Part shown: positions 49,101 to 57,799 of the stretch, piece after piece
Layout of the letters: every line of letters begins with the position of its first letter
Position numbering within the stretch: the stretch's first letter is position 1
DNA from: Branchiostoma floridae
Taxonomy: Eukaryota > Chordata > Leptocardii > Amphioxiformes > Branchiostomatidae
Direction of reading: 5' to 3'
NCBI RefSeq assembly: GCF_000003815.2
Contig: NC_049991.1
Location: forward strand, 6,768,793-6,832,792
Length of the DNA: 64,000 nucleotides
Notes under the pieces: generated by a model
The model's input: only the letters and a program-made list of their open reading frames with translations
Database searches by the model: none
What the model was told of the DNA's origin: nothing
Position numbers and translations under genes: made by a program

Positions 49101-52100
49101 TGGAACTGTGGACTTGGATACTGCACGGAATTGCACAGCCGTTGTGATTGCTTCAACTGTCGACTACATCAGAATAAAAGGCCATACATACCTAGTAGGC
49201 TGTAGTTTTTTTTTACTTTTCCATGTAATATTCTAATAATAGTTCAATAAAATTTCAAAGTTTCATCCATTGTGTTTTCTTGCTTTAAAACGTGCTAATG
49301 ATTAACTTTATTCTGCTAAGTAAAATGGCACCTTTCCACACCTTAGAATCACCTTAATGCACACGTATATGAGACGTAGAAAGGTAACTTTAAACATGTC
49401 TTTAGGGTGTTTTAGGACGTATTTATGACAACTTTTAGCTGCTGAAAGGACAGATATAGACACAGTAAAATCCTCTTAATGCACACGTATAGGAGACGTA
49501 AAGAGGCTTCAGAGAAAATAAAAGGAAACTTTAAACATGTATCAATGATGTTTTTGTAAGTGTTTATGAGAACTTTAAGCTGCTAAAAGGGCAACAATAC
49601 ACATCTTATAAACATCTTAATGCACACGTATATGACACGTATAAAGGCTTCAGTTGAAATTAACGTGAACTTTAAACATATATTAAGGGCGTTTTGATAA
49701 TCATTTACGAAACATTTAAGCTACTGAAAGGCAACTTAAAAAAACGGAAAATACGGATCTATAAGCACCTAATGATAATCTTTGCGCACACGTAAATAAG
49801 CCGTAACGATTCTTAAAGTTTTGAAATACGTAATATTTAAATGCAATTTAAATGAGTTTTAATAATCATTTAAAACATCTTTAAGCTGCTGAAAGGCAAC
49901 TTAAAAAGCCGGAAAATACGGACCTATCCGCACCTATAAGCCACCTAATGATCATCTTTACGCACACGTAAATAAGCTGTAACGATGCTTAAAGTTTTAT
50001 AAACGTAACATTTAAATGCAATTTAAATGTGTTTTAATAATAATTTAAAACACTTTTAAGCTGCTTAAAGGCGACTTAAAAAAACGGAAAATACGGACCT
50101 ATCAGCACCCACGTAAAGACTACGTAACGCCAATCTTTACGTACCCGTATAAGAGGTTTATAGATCCGTAAAGAAGGAAAATACGTCAACGTTAAGCATC
50201 ATTTAAGCATGCTTAAATACCGTTTTTCGTGCCGTGCTTTCTCCTTCCAGTCCCAGTCAGGAAGGTTGAAGTCGCCCCCAAGGACCACTATGGCATTTCT
50301 GGATTGGCAAGCAAGTCTGACTGACTCAGCCATCTCTTTCAGACTTTCCTGTAGACCTTCATGTGGCTGGTAGTAGCTGCCAATCAGTAAGTCCCTTTTC
50401 CCTCTAAGCTTCACCTTGGCCCACACAATCTCACAGTCTCTGTCAAGGCTGGTTTCCATCGTAGCTTCCAGGAGGTCTGACACGGCTACAAGGACTCCCC
50501 CTCCGTACTTGTTCCTGTCTTTTCTGTAAATCTTAGTGTAGCCAGTAGGGAATATTTCACTTGAACTAATTTCAGGTGTTTCCAGCCAAGTTTCTGTACC
50601 GAGGATTATATCTGGCCTAAGGCTCTGGATAAGATTGTCTAGTTCGGGCACCTTACCGCGAACTGATTGGAAATTTACATTTAATATACGAATTGGTCGG
50701 TTTAAGTTCTTGTTTTGCTGGCTCTGACGGGTTGGAGTTGAGCTGTGTGTCGGGTGGAAGGAGTCGTCAGAGCAGAAGGTAAAGTTTCCACCGCTAGCTG
50801 CGTCATGGTCAAAGATTTCACTCTCAACATCAATTACAGGTCATAGGACACAGTGCTGTAATTTGGTGCATTACACAGTTCACAATACCACCTGACATCT
50901 GAGGCGCCAAGGTCGGAATACGTTTGAGTACCAATATTTTGACACGATGCATGGAACCAGCCTCCACAGGTCTCACACTCAATACCCCGGACACTCCATC
51001 CCACTGTTCTTTCACAAATGCCACAGGGAACACAAGATGACTCGTCATGGGGATTGGTGACCTGCGAGGTTGCTGGAGTATTTGGCGGGCTGGACATAGC
51101 TTGGTTTCTTTTTGTTGGTAAGCACACACCTCTAGATGGTATCTGCAGGGATCCAAGTAGGATAACTAACAGAACTGTGGATGGCATGATCTTCTCTGTG
51201 AATTTCGGGTGCAAAAAATATGTGGCATCAAGTTGGGTAGATCCTCCAGCTGTCCGGGTTCAATTTGAAAGCTGTACTCACAGTTTGTTGTCAACAGTTC
51301 ACCAGTCGATAGACAGCCTTTTGCAGGGTAGAGGTCACATTTAAAATAAACTCGTAAACTTAGGAAAAACATCACTGAAATAATAACAAAATGGCGTAGG
51401 GTGGGAGGGGGGCTACTCAGCCATCTCAAAAAGTAAAGTCCCTACCTAAATCAAAATAAACAAAAAATAAAACAAAATGGGTACTGTAAACCCTTTCTAA
51501 AGGAAAGATGGCATGTTATCAGGCCACTAGGAGCCACTGTCTTCATGGATTGCTATGGATTGCAAAACCATGTTGGCAGAGATCTCCTAGGTGGCAGCAA
51601 TCTTTTTCCGTAACCTCTGACCTCTTTCACCGAGGATGTCATTTTTCACCCACGTGCTGCCACTGATATTCAGTCGTGAAGGTGTGAAGGCGGTAGTAGG
51701 TGTCTGTACAGCTTCGACTGTTCAAGTGATTTAGCAAAGTTAACAGACACTTGTTCTCGACGAGACTTGAGTAGGAAGTATAGTTTGTGCCCAAGATAAT
51801 TCGAAGTGCTCGGTGTTGGACGTTCTCGATTTTGTTGCTGAGAGTTGTGGATAATCCGGAGTGGCAAACGGGCGACGCATACTCCAGAATTGGGCGGATG
51901 TAACAGGTGTAAACCGCAAATAGGTCAGTAGCAGGACCTCGGAAGTGCTTCAGTTTGATGAGTAAGTACAGACGTTGGCATGACTTCGTGCACATGGAGT
52001 CAACGCGTGTATTCCATTTTAAGTCCTCCTGGAGGTGCAGACCCACGATCTGCATGACTTTCACATGTTGAAGTTCAATGTTGCTTATCATGAATGGAGG

Positions 52101-55100
52101 TCGCACGAACGATGTCTTGCTAAACTGTAAGTGAAGGGCTTTGCATTTACGGGAGTGGAACATCATGTGGCTTTCACAGTACCAGTTCTCAAGATCCGAA
52201 AGGTCTTCTTGGAGCTTTGTTGACACTAGAGTTGGATTTCTGACTTCGAGGAAGTTGAGATCGTCAACAAACTTCTACCGCCTGGATGCGGCTGGGCTTT
52301 TGTTGAAGAGAGTGCTATAGTCCAGTCCACACATGTTCATGACCATGCTTATCATCTTAGAAGCAATGTTTCCATGCTGTGCGTTTGTAAGTTTCTTGAG
52401 GGTTTGGGAGGTTTTTTTACTTATTGAAACATATTGTACCTAATATTTACCTAATATTCACTTCTGCGTCAATATAGGACTACGATCCTTGACTGTCTTT
52501 CTTTCTTTCTTTCTTCTTCTTCCTCGCACAGCCTGTCCATCTGGCTGGAGTGGCCTCGGTGCCAACTGCTATAAAGCCTTCATCATCACTCCATCTCCCA
52601 CAACACCTCCACTTACATTCGACCAAGCACAAGCAGAGTGCGAATCCTATAATGGCAGGTTGGCTCAACCAAAAGACCAAGCGATCAACGACCACATTGT
52701 GGGATTGCGGAACGCCGGCAACGACCAGTGGGCCGCCTGGATTGGGATCACAGATGAAGTAGAAGGAGACCACAGGTTTCTAGATGGGGAACAAGTGTTA
52801 GTCTACGACAACTGGGCACAGAATGAACCCGACGAAGCGCCCGGTGAAGCAGACTGTGTTCGCATCGAGGCAAACCTGGTTTCTTCACCACAGTTTGCAA
52901 ATCAGTGGAGGGATTATCCATGTAACCTCCCTTCGATTGCCTACATCTGTGAACTACGTAAGTAGCCGCAAATGAGCCTTTAGTTGACCATTCTTACGCA
53001 TTACAGTGGAGCTTGATGCTGACGACACCAATGTCATCAAAATTCATGAAGTTACGTTTGACCATACGTACAATGTTTGATAACGTTGGCATTTGCATGA
53101 AATAAACGCCCTTCCGATGATTTAAAACATCTTGTTATGAAAATATGATACCTTCGAATTCTTCTCACTAGGTAATTAGTTTAATCAATGACCTTTTAGA
53201 TCATAAGGTCACGATGAGCACATCCAGTGTAAAACTATGCACTGCTGCTAACAAAGAAAGTTCTTCTTTTGAGCAAAGAAAGCAACTTTTATGTCTTTGA
53301 ATTGTAAAAAATGTTTTAGCACTGTTTGCTTATCAGAAAATTTCTTTCGCAAGAATCAGTGCTAGTTTCGAACTGCCTGTCGTGCATGTTTGCTCTGACG
53401 TCACATCAGGTTAAGTCAATGTTTATCTTAAAAACCTGGTGGCAGAGTGAAAAGCTGGAATCATCTTTTTATGTGGTTCGATGTGCAATATCTTTAGGGC
53501 TGTCCCTTCAAAGCTCTAAACCATGTATTTTGCTATCTATTAAATTAAAGATTTTGTTCTATTTCCCAAATTTATATGTTCGTTGTTTAGGCCATGTTGA
53601 TTGAATAATTTTAACATTCAATTCCGGCCCTTTCCAAGTGAAATGAAAAAAAAATTCGATTATTCTGCAAATAGTGCAGAGCAGCTGCAAAATCAACAAA
53701 TATATGCACGGTACTGCTAAAAAATATCAGAAACTGAATACTTGTGGTAAACTTACCTGATTACTTAGATTTCATAAGGAATGTAATTTTTTTTGCAAAC
53801 TTGTTTTTGTTTTGAATCCGTTTAGGGTGTTTAAAAGGATGACGTTTATGTGATAAAAACGACAGGACCTTATTACAAACAGAAACCCAGTCTATTGATG
53901 TAAGAAACGCTCTACAGTTGTGTAAAGTTTAAAAATTAAAGTAGAAATATTATCAATTTTGTCAATCTATCTCACAGTAACACCCTTCTCATTAACGCCT
54001 TTCTTATGATGAAAGAAAAGGTACGGAATTTCCCCCAGTGTTTGTTTCTTAGACAGAAGGCGCAAGTGTGTTCACGTCCTTTACACAAGTCATATCGTTC
54101 TATATACAGTCTTACAACAGGTTGTTTTCACTGTTTAAAGCAGCGTCCGAGGTAGGCAAAGGCTCCTGCATTGCTTCTGGATATCTGATTAGTTATATTT
54201 CAGCCATACAACAAAATAACCTAAATTTTGGTACAGGGGTGGACTGGATATTCATTCAAATGGCACATGAATGATTTTTGGCATGAACCATTTGGGGGGG
54301 GGGGGTCATTTTCTAATGACCACAGGGTTCAATGACCCAAAGGCCGCTTACCTCATTTGGAGGCCCTCTAAGGTGCAGGCCTGTATGTCAATATAGCTTC
54401 AGTAAAAGGTAACCAGTCGGGTTGCTTTGGACAGGTCTATTTTGTAATTTTACATTGGGTGCGTTGGAAAAGTCCATTCCTGCAAAGAGGGGGGTATTTT
54501 TAAGATCTATTTTTGGACTTCGGTGATATTTCAATGTCGTATTCTTTTAGAGGGTGTATTTTGGACTGCTCATGCCTGTGGGACCTTTTTGCTAAATTCA
54601 ATTTGGATTAGGTTCCTTATTCAAAAGTGGGAATATATCTGGACTGGTCTATTTTGCAAATGCACATGGGTGCTAATTGTGCAATGGAGTCCATTATAAC
54701 ATCAGGGAATTTTGTTAGATTCATTTCTGGCTTAAACTGGCATAAGTAAAATTAATTTTTCAAATGGGTAATTTTGGAACAGTCTATTGTTGCATGGGAG
54801 GGAGATGGCTGAAATATACTGCATTTGCAAATGTCGGCCATTCTAGTGGAAGTGATATTTCAGTATATCCGCAATTGTTATGCCACTAGTTGTCAGCATT
54901 TTGTTGAAGTCAACTTGTTTCAATGTTACTTTTCGTTTTAGAACGTCATCCAACAACACCTCTACCGACAGGTAAGCTGCGTCTTTTGCATTAATGAAAT
55001 TCTGAAGAGCTTTATTTGGCTGATCATGATGAGAAGTCACGTTTTATTATTATTACAACTAACAAATGTTTTGACTTCGATTGGTGATGTATATAAGTAT

Positions 55101-56745
55101 GCGAAGAAGAGGGCATTCACTTTTGAATTGCCCTGCCAATGCAAATGATCAATTTGTAGGTCACTTGTATTTTATACAAGTCGCGTTCCGTTAACAGCAA
55201 TTTTCACACTTTTTAAAACCAGCTTTCGAGTGGTCTGTATGTTGCATATCCGAAGAAATGACAAACAAAAAAAAATTGAAATGTTCTCTTTCTTTTCTGT
55301 ATTGAGAAGTAAAAAGTATGGCCAATTGAGTAATATCTACCAACTTTAAGACCAATCTATACTGGAGCTTCTCATCTGTTACGTAATAGCTACTTGTATG
55401 TAGACTAGTTGCAAACCTATGTCAACAATAGTTACAATTACATTCTACTAAAGAAGGTTTGTCCTTCGGCTTAACCCTCAAACCTACGAGTGGGGTCCAA
55501 TTAAAAATCTATATTTGTAGCGTTTTGTATGACCCAAATACAAGCAATTTACTATTAGGTAGTTTATTTACTTACTTTATCTTATTTCATTCACATTCAT
55601 TTAAAGAGCATAGAACAAGAAACACATCTGCTCATATGAGTCTTTTGCACAATAAAAAACAAACAGTCAAAGTCATGATATTTGATAAGTGGATAGTAAC
55701 TGGGAAGACGAAGGTCAAGGTCAGGATTTGGTCTCCTGGCATATGAGCTTGGTGTTGCATCAGAATTTCTAGTTTTATATCTTTTGAACTGGGTGTGCTA
55801 TATTCTGACAAAAAACATACATGTGTTTCAAGAACAAACTTGTGTGGTTGGGGCCGGAACAGCTTGATCTGGACCCGCAGGTTGTGCGTAATGAAGTTTT
55901 GCAAATTTGGATTTAATTTGCATAATTTATAAGGAAATTCTAATTTTTCATTGTTTTTCATTGTAGGACTCAAATACATGTCAAATATATAGTTTCTGGC
56001 TAATGTAACAAATACTGATTATGCAAATAATTCCATAGTTTGCATAAGTGTTGCTAATTCTTATAGTAAGCTAATTATTGGATTGTCAACATTTTGACAT
56101 GTGTAAGTTTGTTAAAGGTGAAACCAAGCATAGATTATGTAGATATGAAAGTCAGCATTTTCATAATTGGAATATTTTGGGTTAGTTTCTAAGCTATTTC
56201 AATATAGAGATTCACCATTTGATTTTTATGCAATAAAGATATATTTTTGGATTTTGTCTGTGTTTGTGCGTATGTGAGTGTGTTTCTTGATATTTGTGGT
56301 CAATATAGTGTAAGAACCTTTGATTGGATTTTAATAGTATTTGATCTCTGAATAGCAACTAGAAAGACGAAGGTTAGGGTCCCTTTTTGTACCCCTGTTG
56401 TTAAGTATTATGAAATATATTTACACGATCTTAAACAAATAGTAGATCATTTAAGCTGTTCCTTTTAATGGAACATCAAATACACAGTAGACGATAAGAA
56501 CATATGTAAAATAATTAATTCTTCACGTCCTGCAAAATGTTTCTCCTTCATTTTAGAGGGCTGTCCGGCTGCTCCCCCAGACCACCCTCCATGTGTCGAA
56601 GGAATATGCTTCGACCCGCCTCCCTTCAACAATGGAGACAACTGTATCTACAGGTGCTCCCGTAATTGTACTGGAGCATTATCAGCCACCATCGTGACAT
56701 GCAATAACGGTGCATGGGACGGCGAGGTGCCTGTTTGCGAAAGTG
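34186..56745 (+). CDS. Secreted C-type lectin with sushi-like (CCP) domain, four exons, 3' end open
   Basis: Exons 34186-34249, 52532-52957, 54942-54971 and 56557-56745 have GT-AG borders and matching phases (G|CC, C|AA, G|AG). Residues 1-21 (MALAVLVSAFLLSTMIGEIK + A) are a signal peptide. Residues 23-163 are a C-type lectin domain with CPSGW, WIGITD (91-96), NEPDEAPGEADC, WRDYPC (147-152) and YICE. The Ca/sugar motif is EPD (120-122) instead of EPN. A threonine/proline linker (HPTTPLPT) leads to a CCP-like module at 175-236, with PPPFNNG and TCNNGAWDGEVPVC. The last exon ends in phase 1, so more exons may follow; read into the intron, a stop comes after two codons. Assigning the 34.2-kb exon to this gene across an 18-kb intron rests on phase, signal-peptide junction and strand only. 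The CTLD and CCP exons themselves are secure. Likely an extracellular recognition protein. Confidence 0.65.
34379..35432. repeat. 23-bp minisatellite, about 45 units
   Basis: Units of the form TCGGCCAGTGTACCGCCCAG + GAA (or AAA), with a 23-bp period, lie right after the signal-peptide exon. Higher-order runs recur (GTCCAGGAATCGGCCCGTGT three times). Since 23 is not a multiple of three, the array rotates through all frames and gives long periodic open frames on both strands (231 codons on plus, 156 on minus). I treat these as artefacts. Confidence 0.95.
35433..36695. other. Intronic sequence without recognised features
   Basis: Between the minisatellite and the hAT MITE I see no exon with a known domain. 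Overlapping hydrophobic frames at 35587-35875 occur in two frames and lack clear splice borders. Confidence 0.4.
36704..37136. mobile_element. hAT-type MITE with 8-bp target duplication
   Basis: The ends TAGGGCTGGGTACCGGTACA and their inverted copy (…CCCAGCCCTA) are perfect for at least 20 bp. TTGGGGGC lies directly outside both ends (36696-36703 and 37137-37144). An 8-bp duplication is the hAT signature. The interior holds GGTCCAGGTTCAGGTCCGGA-like palindromes and no ORF. Confidence 0.88.
37545..38230 (+). repeat. Dispersed AT-rich repeat (CTTCGCCAAGAA family)
   Basis: It starts with ACCTTCGCCAAGAACGTTAT, includes AACTCGAGAACGCCTGGAT, and ends in repeated TTTGCATAATTAATGAG words. The same class of tail occurs at 55685-56230 and 57195-57790 in the same orientation, flanking the CCP exon. 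Confidence 0.5.
38344..39286. mobile_element. piggyBac-like MITE between TTAA sites
   Basis: TTAA at 38340-38343 and 39287-39290 flank CCCTATTCAGACCGGG and its inverted copy. TTAA duplications with CCC ends are typical of piggyBac elements. The 943-bp interior has no transposase. It contains five perfect TGACGTCA palindromes (38679, 38918, 38931, 38942, 39091). Confidence 0.82.
39700..40080 (+). repeat. Dispersed repeat shared with 54420-54845
   Basis: Both places share TTTTGGAACAGTCTATT, GAGA.GGCTGAAATATACTG and ...TTTGGACTG... words in the same orientation. No coding potential seen. Confidence 0.5.
40550..40687. repeat. Fold-back sequence
   Basis: TTTCTGTTTTTGGGATTTTT at 40550 pairs with AAAAATCCCAAAAACAGAAA ending 40687. 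Confidence 0.65.
41889..42420. repeat. Degenerate copy related to the piggyBac-like MITE
   Basis: It starts CTAACCCTATTCAGCCGAG and shares GCTTATGCTA.AGCCACCAAA.TTGGT and GTCATCAG...AAAATCCAAGATGGCGG with 38344-38720. It has one TGACGTCA at 42263. The right end is not recognisable. Confidence 0.5.
42510..42952 (-). pseudogene. Broken C-type lectin exon (inverted copy)
   Basis: From a conserved acceptor (exon start 42952, CCTGTCC...) the frame reads like the intact CTLD exon at 52532. A TAA at 42911-42909 follows NCY about 15 codons in. After a second block with WIGITDEIEG, NWAQGEPNDAPGEADC and CVRIEA, the match to the intact exon ends near 42590, so the last cysteines and YICE are missing. 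The frame then runs through unrelated sequence to a stop at 42510. The stop, missing end and opposite strand mark it as non-functional. Unlike the intact exon it keeps the EPN motif. Confidence 0.85.
43480..43640 (+). repeat. Dispersed repeat shared with 58890-59090
   Basis: CTACCGTTTACAGCTGTTGG and TAATAGATGACTG are shared in the same orientation, with similar spacing and a similar preceding TGTGC.GTCA...GTAATTTTACG segment. It overlaps the 3' end of the LINE. Confidence 0.5.
43813..45446 (-). pseudogene. Reverse transcriptase domain of the CR1-like LINE
   Basis: The frame is open from about 45446 (517 codons from the ATG at 45366) to a stop at 43813. RT motifs, numbered from that ATG, are NYRPISLTSIPCK (91-103), LDFSKAFDKV (162-171), SGVPQGSVLGP (218-228), FADD (249-252) and the thumb-region LGITLTRDLKW. 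In the LINE replication cycle this domain copies the element RNA at a nicked target. The domain itself is uninterrupted, but a shift of reading frame separates it from the upstream endonuclease half. The large plus-strand frame at 44189-44821 is its shadow. Confidence 0.9.
45447..46171 (-). pseudogene. C-terminal endonuclease half and linker of the CR1-like LINE
   Basis: From the insertion site at 46174 the minus-strand frame reads LKRGSSYPNIHRQFIDI..., with IVEKPTRGENTLDIIVTN and the endonuclease SDHD motif. A basic linker (WINHKTLQLIRRRDKIHKKY) follows. It ends with TAA at about 45444 after DDKERA, where the next base-shifted frame continues towards the RT. Confidence 0.88.
46850..48035. 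repeat. 115-bp tandem array, about 11 units
   Basis: Each unit contains TTTGAATCCGCGCAGTTTAA, GGGGAGACCTCCCCCGTTTA and TGAAATGTTGCGTATTTCTG. AATCC starts at 46866, 46981, 47096, 47210, 47325 and onward give 114-115 bp. The outer units are most diverged. Confidence 0.93.
48586..48608. repeat. CCAAGGAGGTT hairpin in the second CACTA-like element
   Basis: CCAAGGAGGTT, then GAAC, then TTCCTTGG, forms a stem with one mismatch. It is the third copy of a hairpin also found at 10945 and 15973. Confidence 0.55.
48740..49250 (+). other. Gene-like segment inside the second CACTA-like element
   Basis: Two amino-acid-like stretches lie close together in different frames. One reads RLGPPVTEFDSKIRGGYHS, then VQAVVVGNRHRMEITALVP, to a stop at about 48943. 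The other, between stops, reads DSYSCGGQMELCTLFIFRR, then RNGTVDLDTARNCTAVVIA. AATAAA occurs at about 49244. A captured, decayed gene fragment is possible. No family recognised, and the frames were not resolved. Confidence 0.25.
49340..50210. repeat. Subterminal diverged repeats of the second CACTA-like element
   Basis: About six loosely spaced copies of a unit with GCACACGTATA(T)GA, a TAAACAT or TTTAAATG word and GCTGCTGAAAGG..ACTTAAA. Spacing is roughly 120-180 bp. Confidence 0.6.
50237..50830 (-). pseudogene. N-terminal endonuclease half of the CR1-like LINE
   Basis: The minus-strand frame reads VIDVESEIFDHDAASGG..., NVNFQSVRGKVPELDNLI, the catalytic TETWLE, YRKDRNKYGGGVLVAV and GGDFNLPDWDWKEK. 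It is cut at 50237 by the CACTA-like insertion and then runs a few codons into it. The N, E and D.N motifs of the APE-type endonuclease are present; the matching SDHD is on the other side of the insertion. Confidence 0.88.
50834..51214 (-). pseudogene. PHD-finger N-terminal region of the CR1-like LINE
   Basis: This is a 126-codon frame. Zinc ligands in C4HC3 order are C64, C67, C80, C83, H88, C91, C111 and C114 (CGIC, CETCGGWFHASC, WYCELC). PHD fingers are known in the first coding region of some CR1/L2-type LINEs, where they may bind chromatin or nucleic acid. The frame stops at SYDL; a one-base shift would carry it into the endonuclease frame. Confidence 0.85.
51639..52275 (-). pseudogene. 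5'-truncated reverse-transcriptase fragment of a second LINE
   Basis: The minus-strand frame starts at KFVDDLNFLEV (catalytic FVDD at 52271-52260). It continues with LENWYCESHMMFHSRKCKAL, IVGLHLQEDLKWNTRVD, CYIRPILEYASPVCHSGL and VQHRALRIILG, ending at 51639. The fingers and palm before the FVDD box are missing, so this is a 5'-truncated insertion. Its sequence differs from the RT at 43.8-45.4 kb, so it belongs to another LINE family. Its 3' UTR abuts the 5' end of the CR1-like element near 51.45 kb. Confidence 0.88.
52310..55510. repeat. Right arm of the large inverted duplication
   Basis: Complement-matches 40915-43210 in reversed order. It contains the intact CTLD exon, and it carries about 1 kb (54345-55350) not found in the left arm, including the 30-nt linker exon at 54942-54971. 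Confidence 0.8.
55685..56230 (+). repeat. Dispersed AT-rich repeat upstream of the CCP exon
   Basis: Starts near GGGAAGACGAAGGTCAAGGT. It shares TAGGACTCAA, GATTGTCAA and ACCAAGCATAGATTATGTAG with 57195-57790. Confidence 0.55.
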
Positions 56746-57194
56746 GTAAGTAATAATAAATAAATACACATTCTCAGTCCGAGGCATGTAAGTCAACTGT
56801 TACTTGAACCTAAATATCTCTCAGTTTAGACGCACGTATAACACAACAAACTACCAGTGACAGCATGATAGACCATGTGCACTTCATTTGTGGTAATGAA
56901 AATAGAAGCTATTAACCATTGTATCGGATTGTGCAGATCATATCTGTAACATAGCAAATTAGAGGTTGGCACCCTTATACAACCATGAAATACTTATTAG
57001 GGCATTTGGTAGATGTTATGCGAATAAATAACATATTTACATAATTTATGCATGTCTATTTTCATCACTGATTAGCTTACACATGTCTAAAATTGAAATA
57101 CCACCAATTATCACTAAGCGGTTTTACCATTTTTACATAATTATACAGATCCTTATTTGCATGTTTGATATTTGTGCATGTCCCGCCAGAAGAT

Positions 57195-57790
57195 AGGGAC
57201 TGGGAAGACGAAGGTTAAGGTCAATTTTTGCTCCGCTGACATGTAACCTTGGTACATCACCAGAAATGCTGATGGTTGTATATTTTGACCTGGACGTACT
57301 ATTATCTTATTATTTTGATAACAGATAGGTAGTGTTGTAAGGAAGAAATTTTGTTAGTAAGAACCACTAGCAGCTTGTTCTGAAGCTGCAGGGCTCTAGT
57401 ATTAAAATCTTCTGAGGAAGATAACTGAAGAGAGGAACGACAGATTTCATAACATTTAGTATGCAATTAGCATAGACAGAGTTGTCCGTAATAAAATGAA
57501 AATTAACTGATATTTCATGGGCAGTATCTATATTTGCATTGCTTTTTATTATAGGACTCAATGCATAATTCTTAATGGCAGCTGGAACATTAACAGAAAC
57601 CAATCATGCAAATAAGGTCGTAATTTGCATAATTAATGCACAGGTGTATAACTTGTCAATGATTGGACTGCCTACTTGTGACTTGTGTAAAATAGTTAAA
57701 TGTGTATATAACCAAGCATAGATTATGTAGATGTGGAAGTTATTTTTTTTTCTTCATAATTTTGTATATTTTATGGAAATATGAGGTCTC
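57195..57790 (+). repeat. Dispersed AT-rich repeat downstream of the CCP exon
   Basis: A direct copy of the repeat at 55685-56230, starting GGGAAGACGAAGGTTAAGGT. The pair brackets the CCP exon at 56557-56745. Confidence 0.55.
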
Positions 57791-57799
57791 CTAACTTTT

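Larger units (their letters stand above)
46175..50236. mobile_element. CACTA-like non-autonomous DNA transposon, 4,062 bp, inserted in the LINE
   Basis: The ends are CACAACACGAAAAC... (46175) and, inverted, CACGGCACGAAAAA... (50236), about 27 bp with mismatches and both running into TTTAAGCA. CTT occurs directly outside both ends (46172-46174 and 50237-50239). Removing the element and one CTT puts the two endonuclease halves back in one frame, which proves the boundaries. CAC ends and a 3-bp duplication fit the CACTA group. The interior has a 115-bp tandem array (46.85-48.03 kb), a gene-like stretch (48.7-49.25 kb), and diverged subterminal units containing CACACGTA near 49360-50200. No transposase seen. 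Confidence 0.82.
43600..51420 (-). mobile_element. CR1-like LINE (PHD - endonuclease - reverse transcriptase), interrupted
   Basis: The minus-strand order is a PHD-finger frame (51214-50834), an apurinic-type endonuclease (N-terminal part to 50237, C-terminal part from 46174) and a reverse transcriptase to 43813, then a 3' UTR to about 43600. The gene order and RT motifs fit CR1/L2-type non-LTR elements. The element is damaged: there is a frameshift near 50836 between the PHD part and the endonuclease, a 4,062-bp insertion inside the endonuclease, and a frameshift near 45446 before the RT. Exact outer ends are not visible. Confidence 0.85.
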
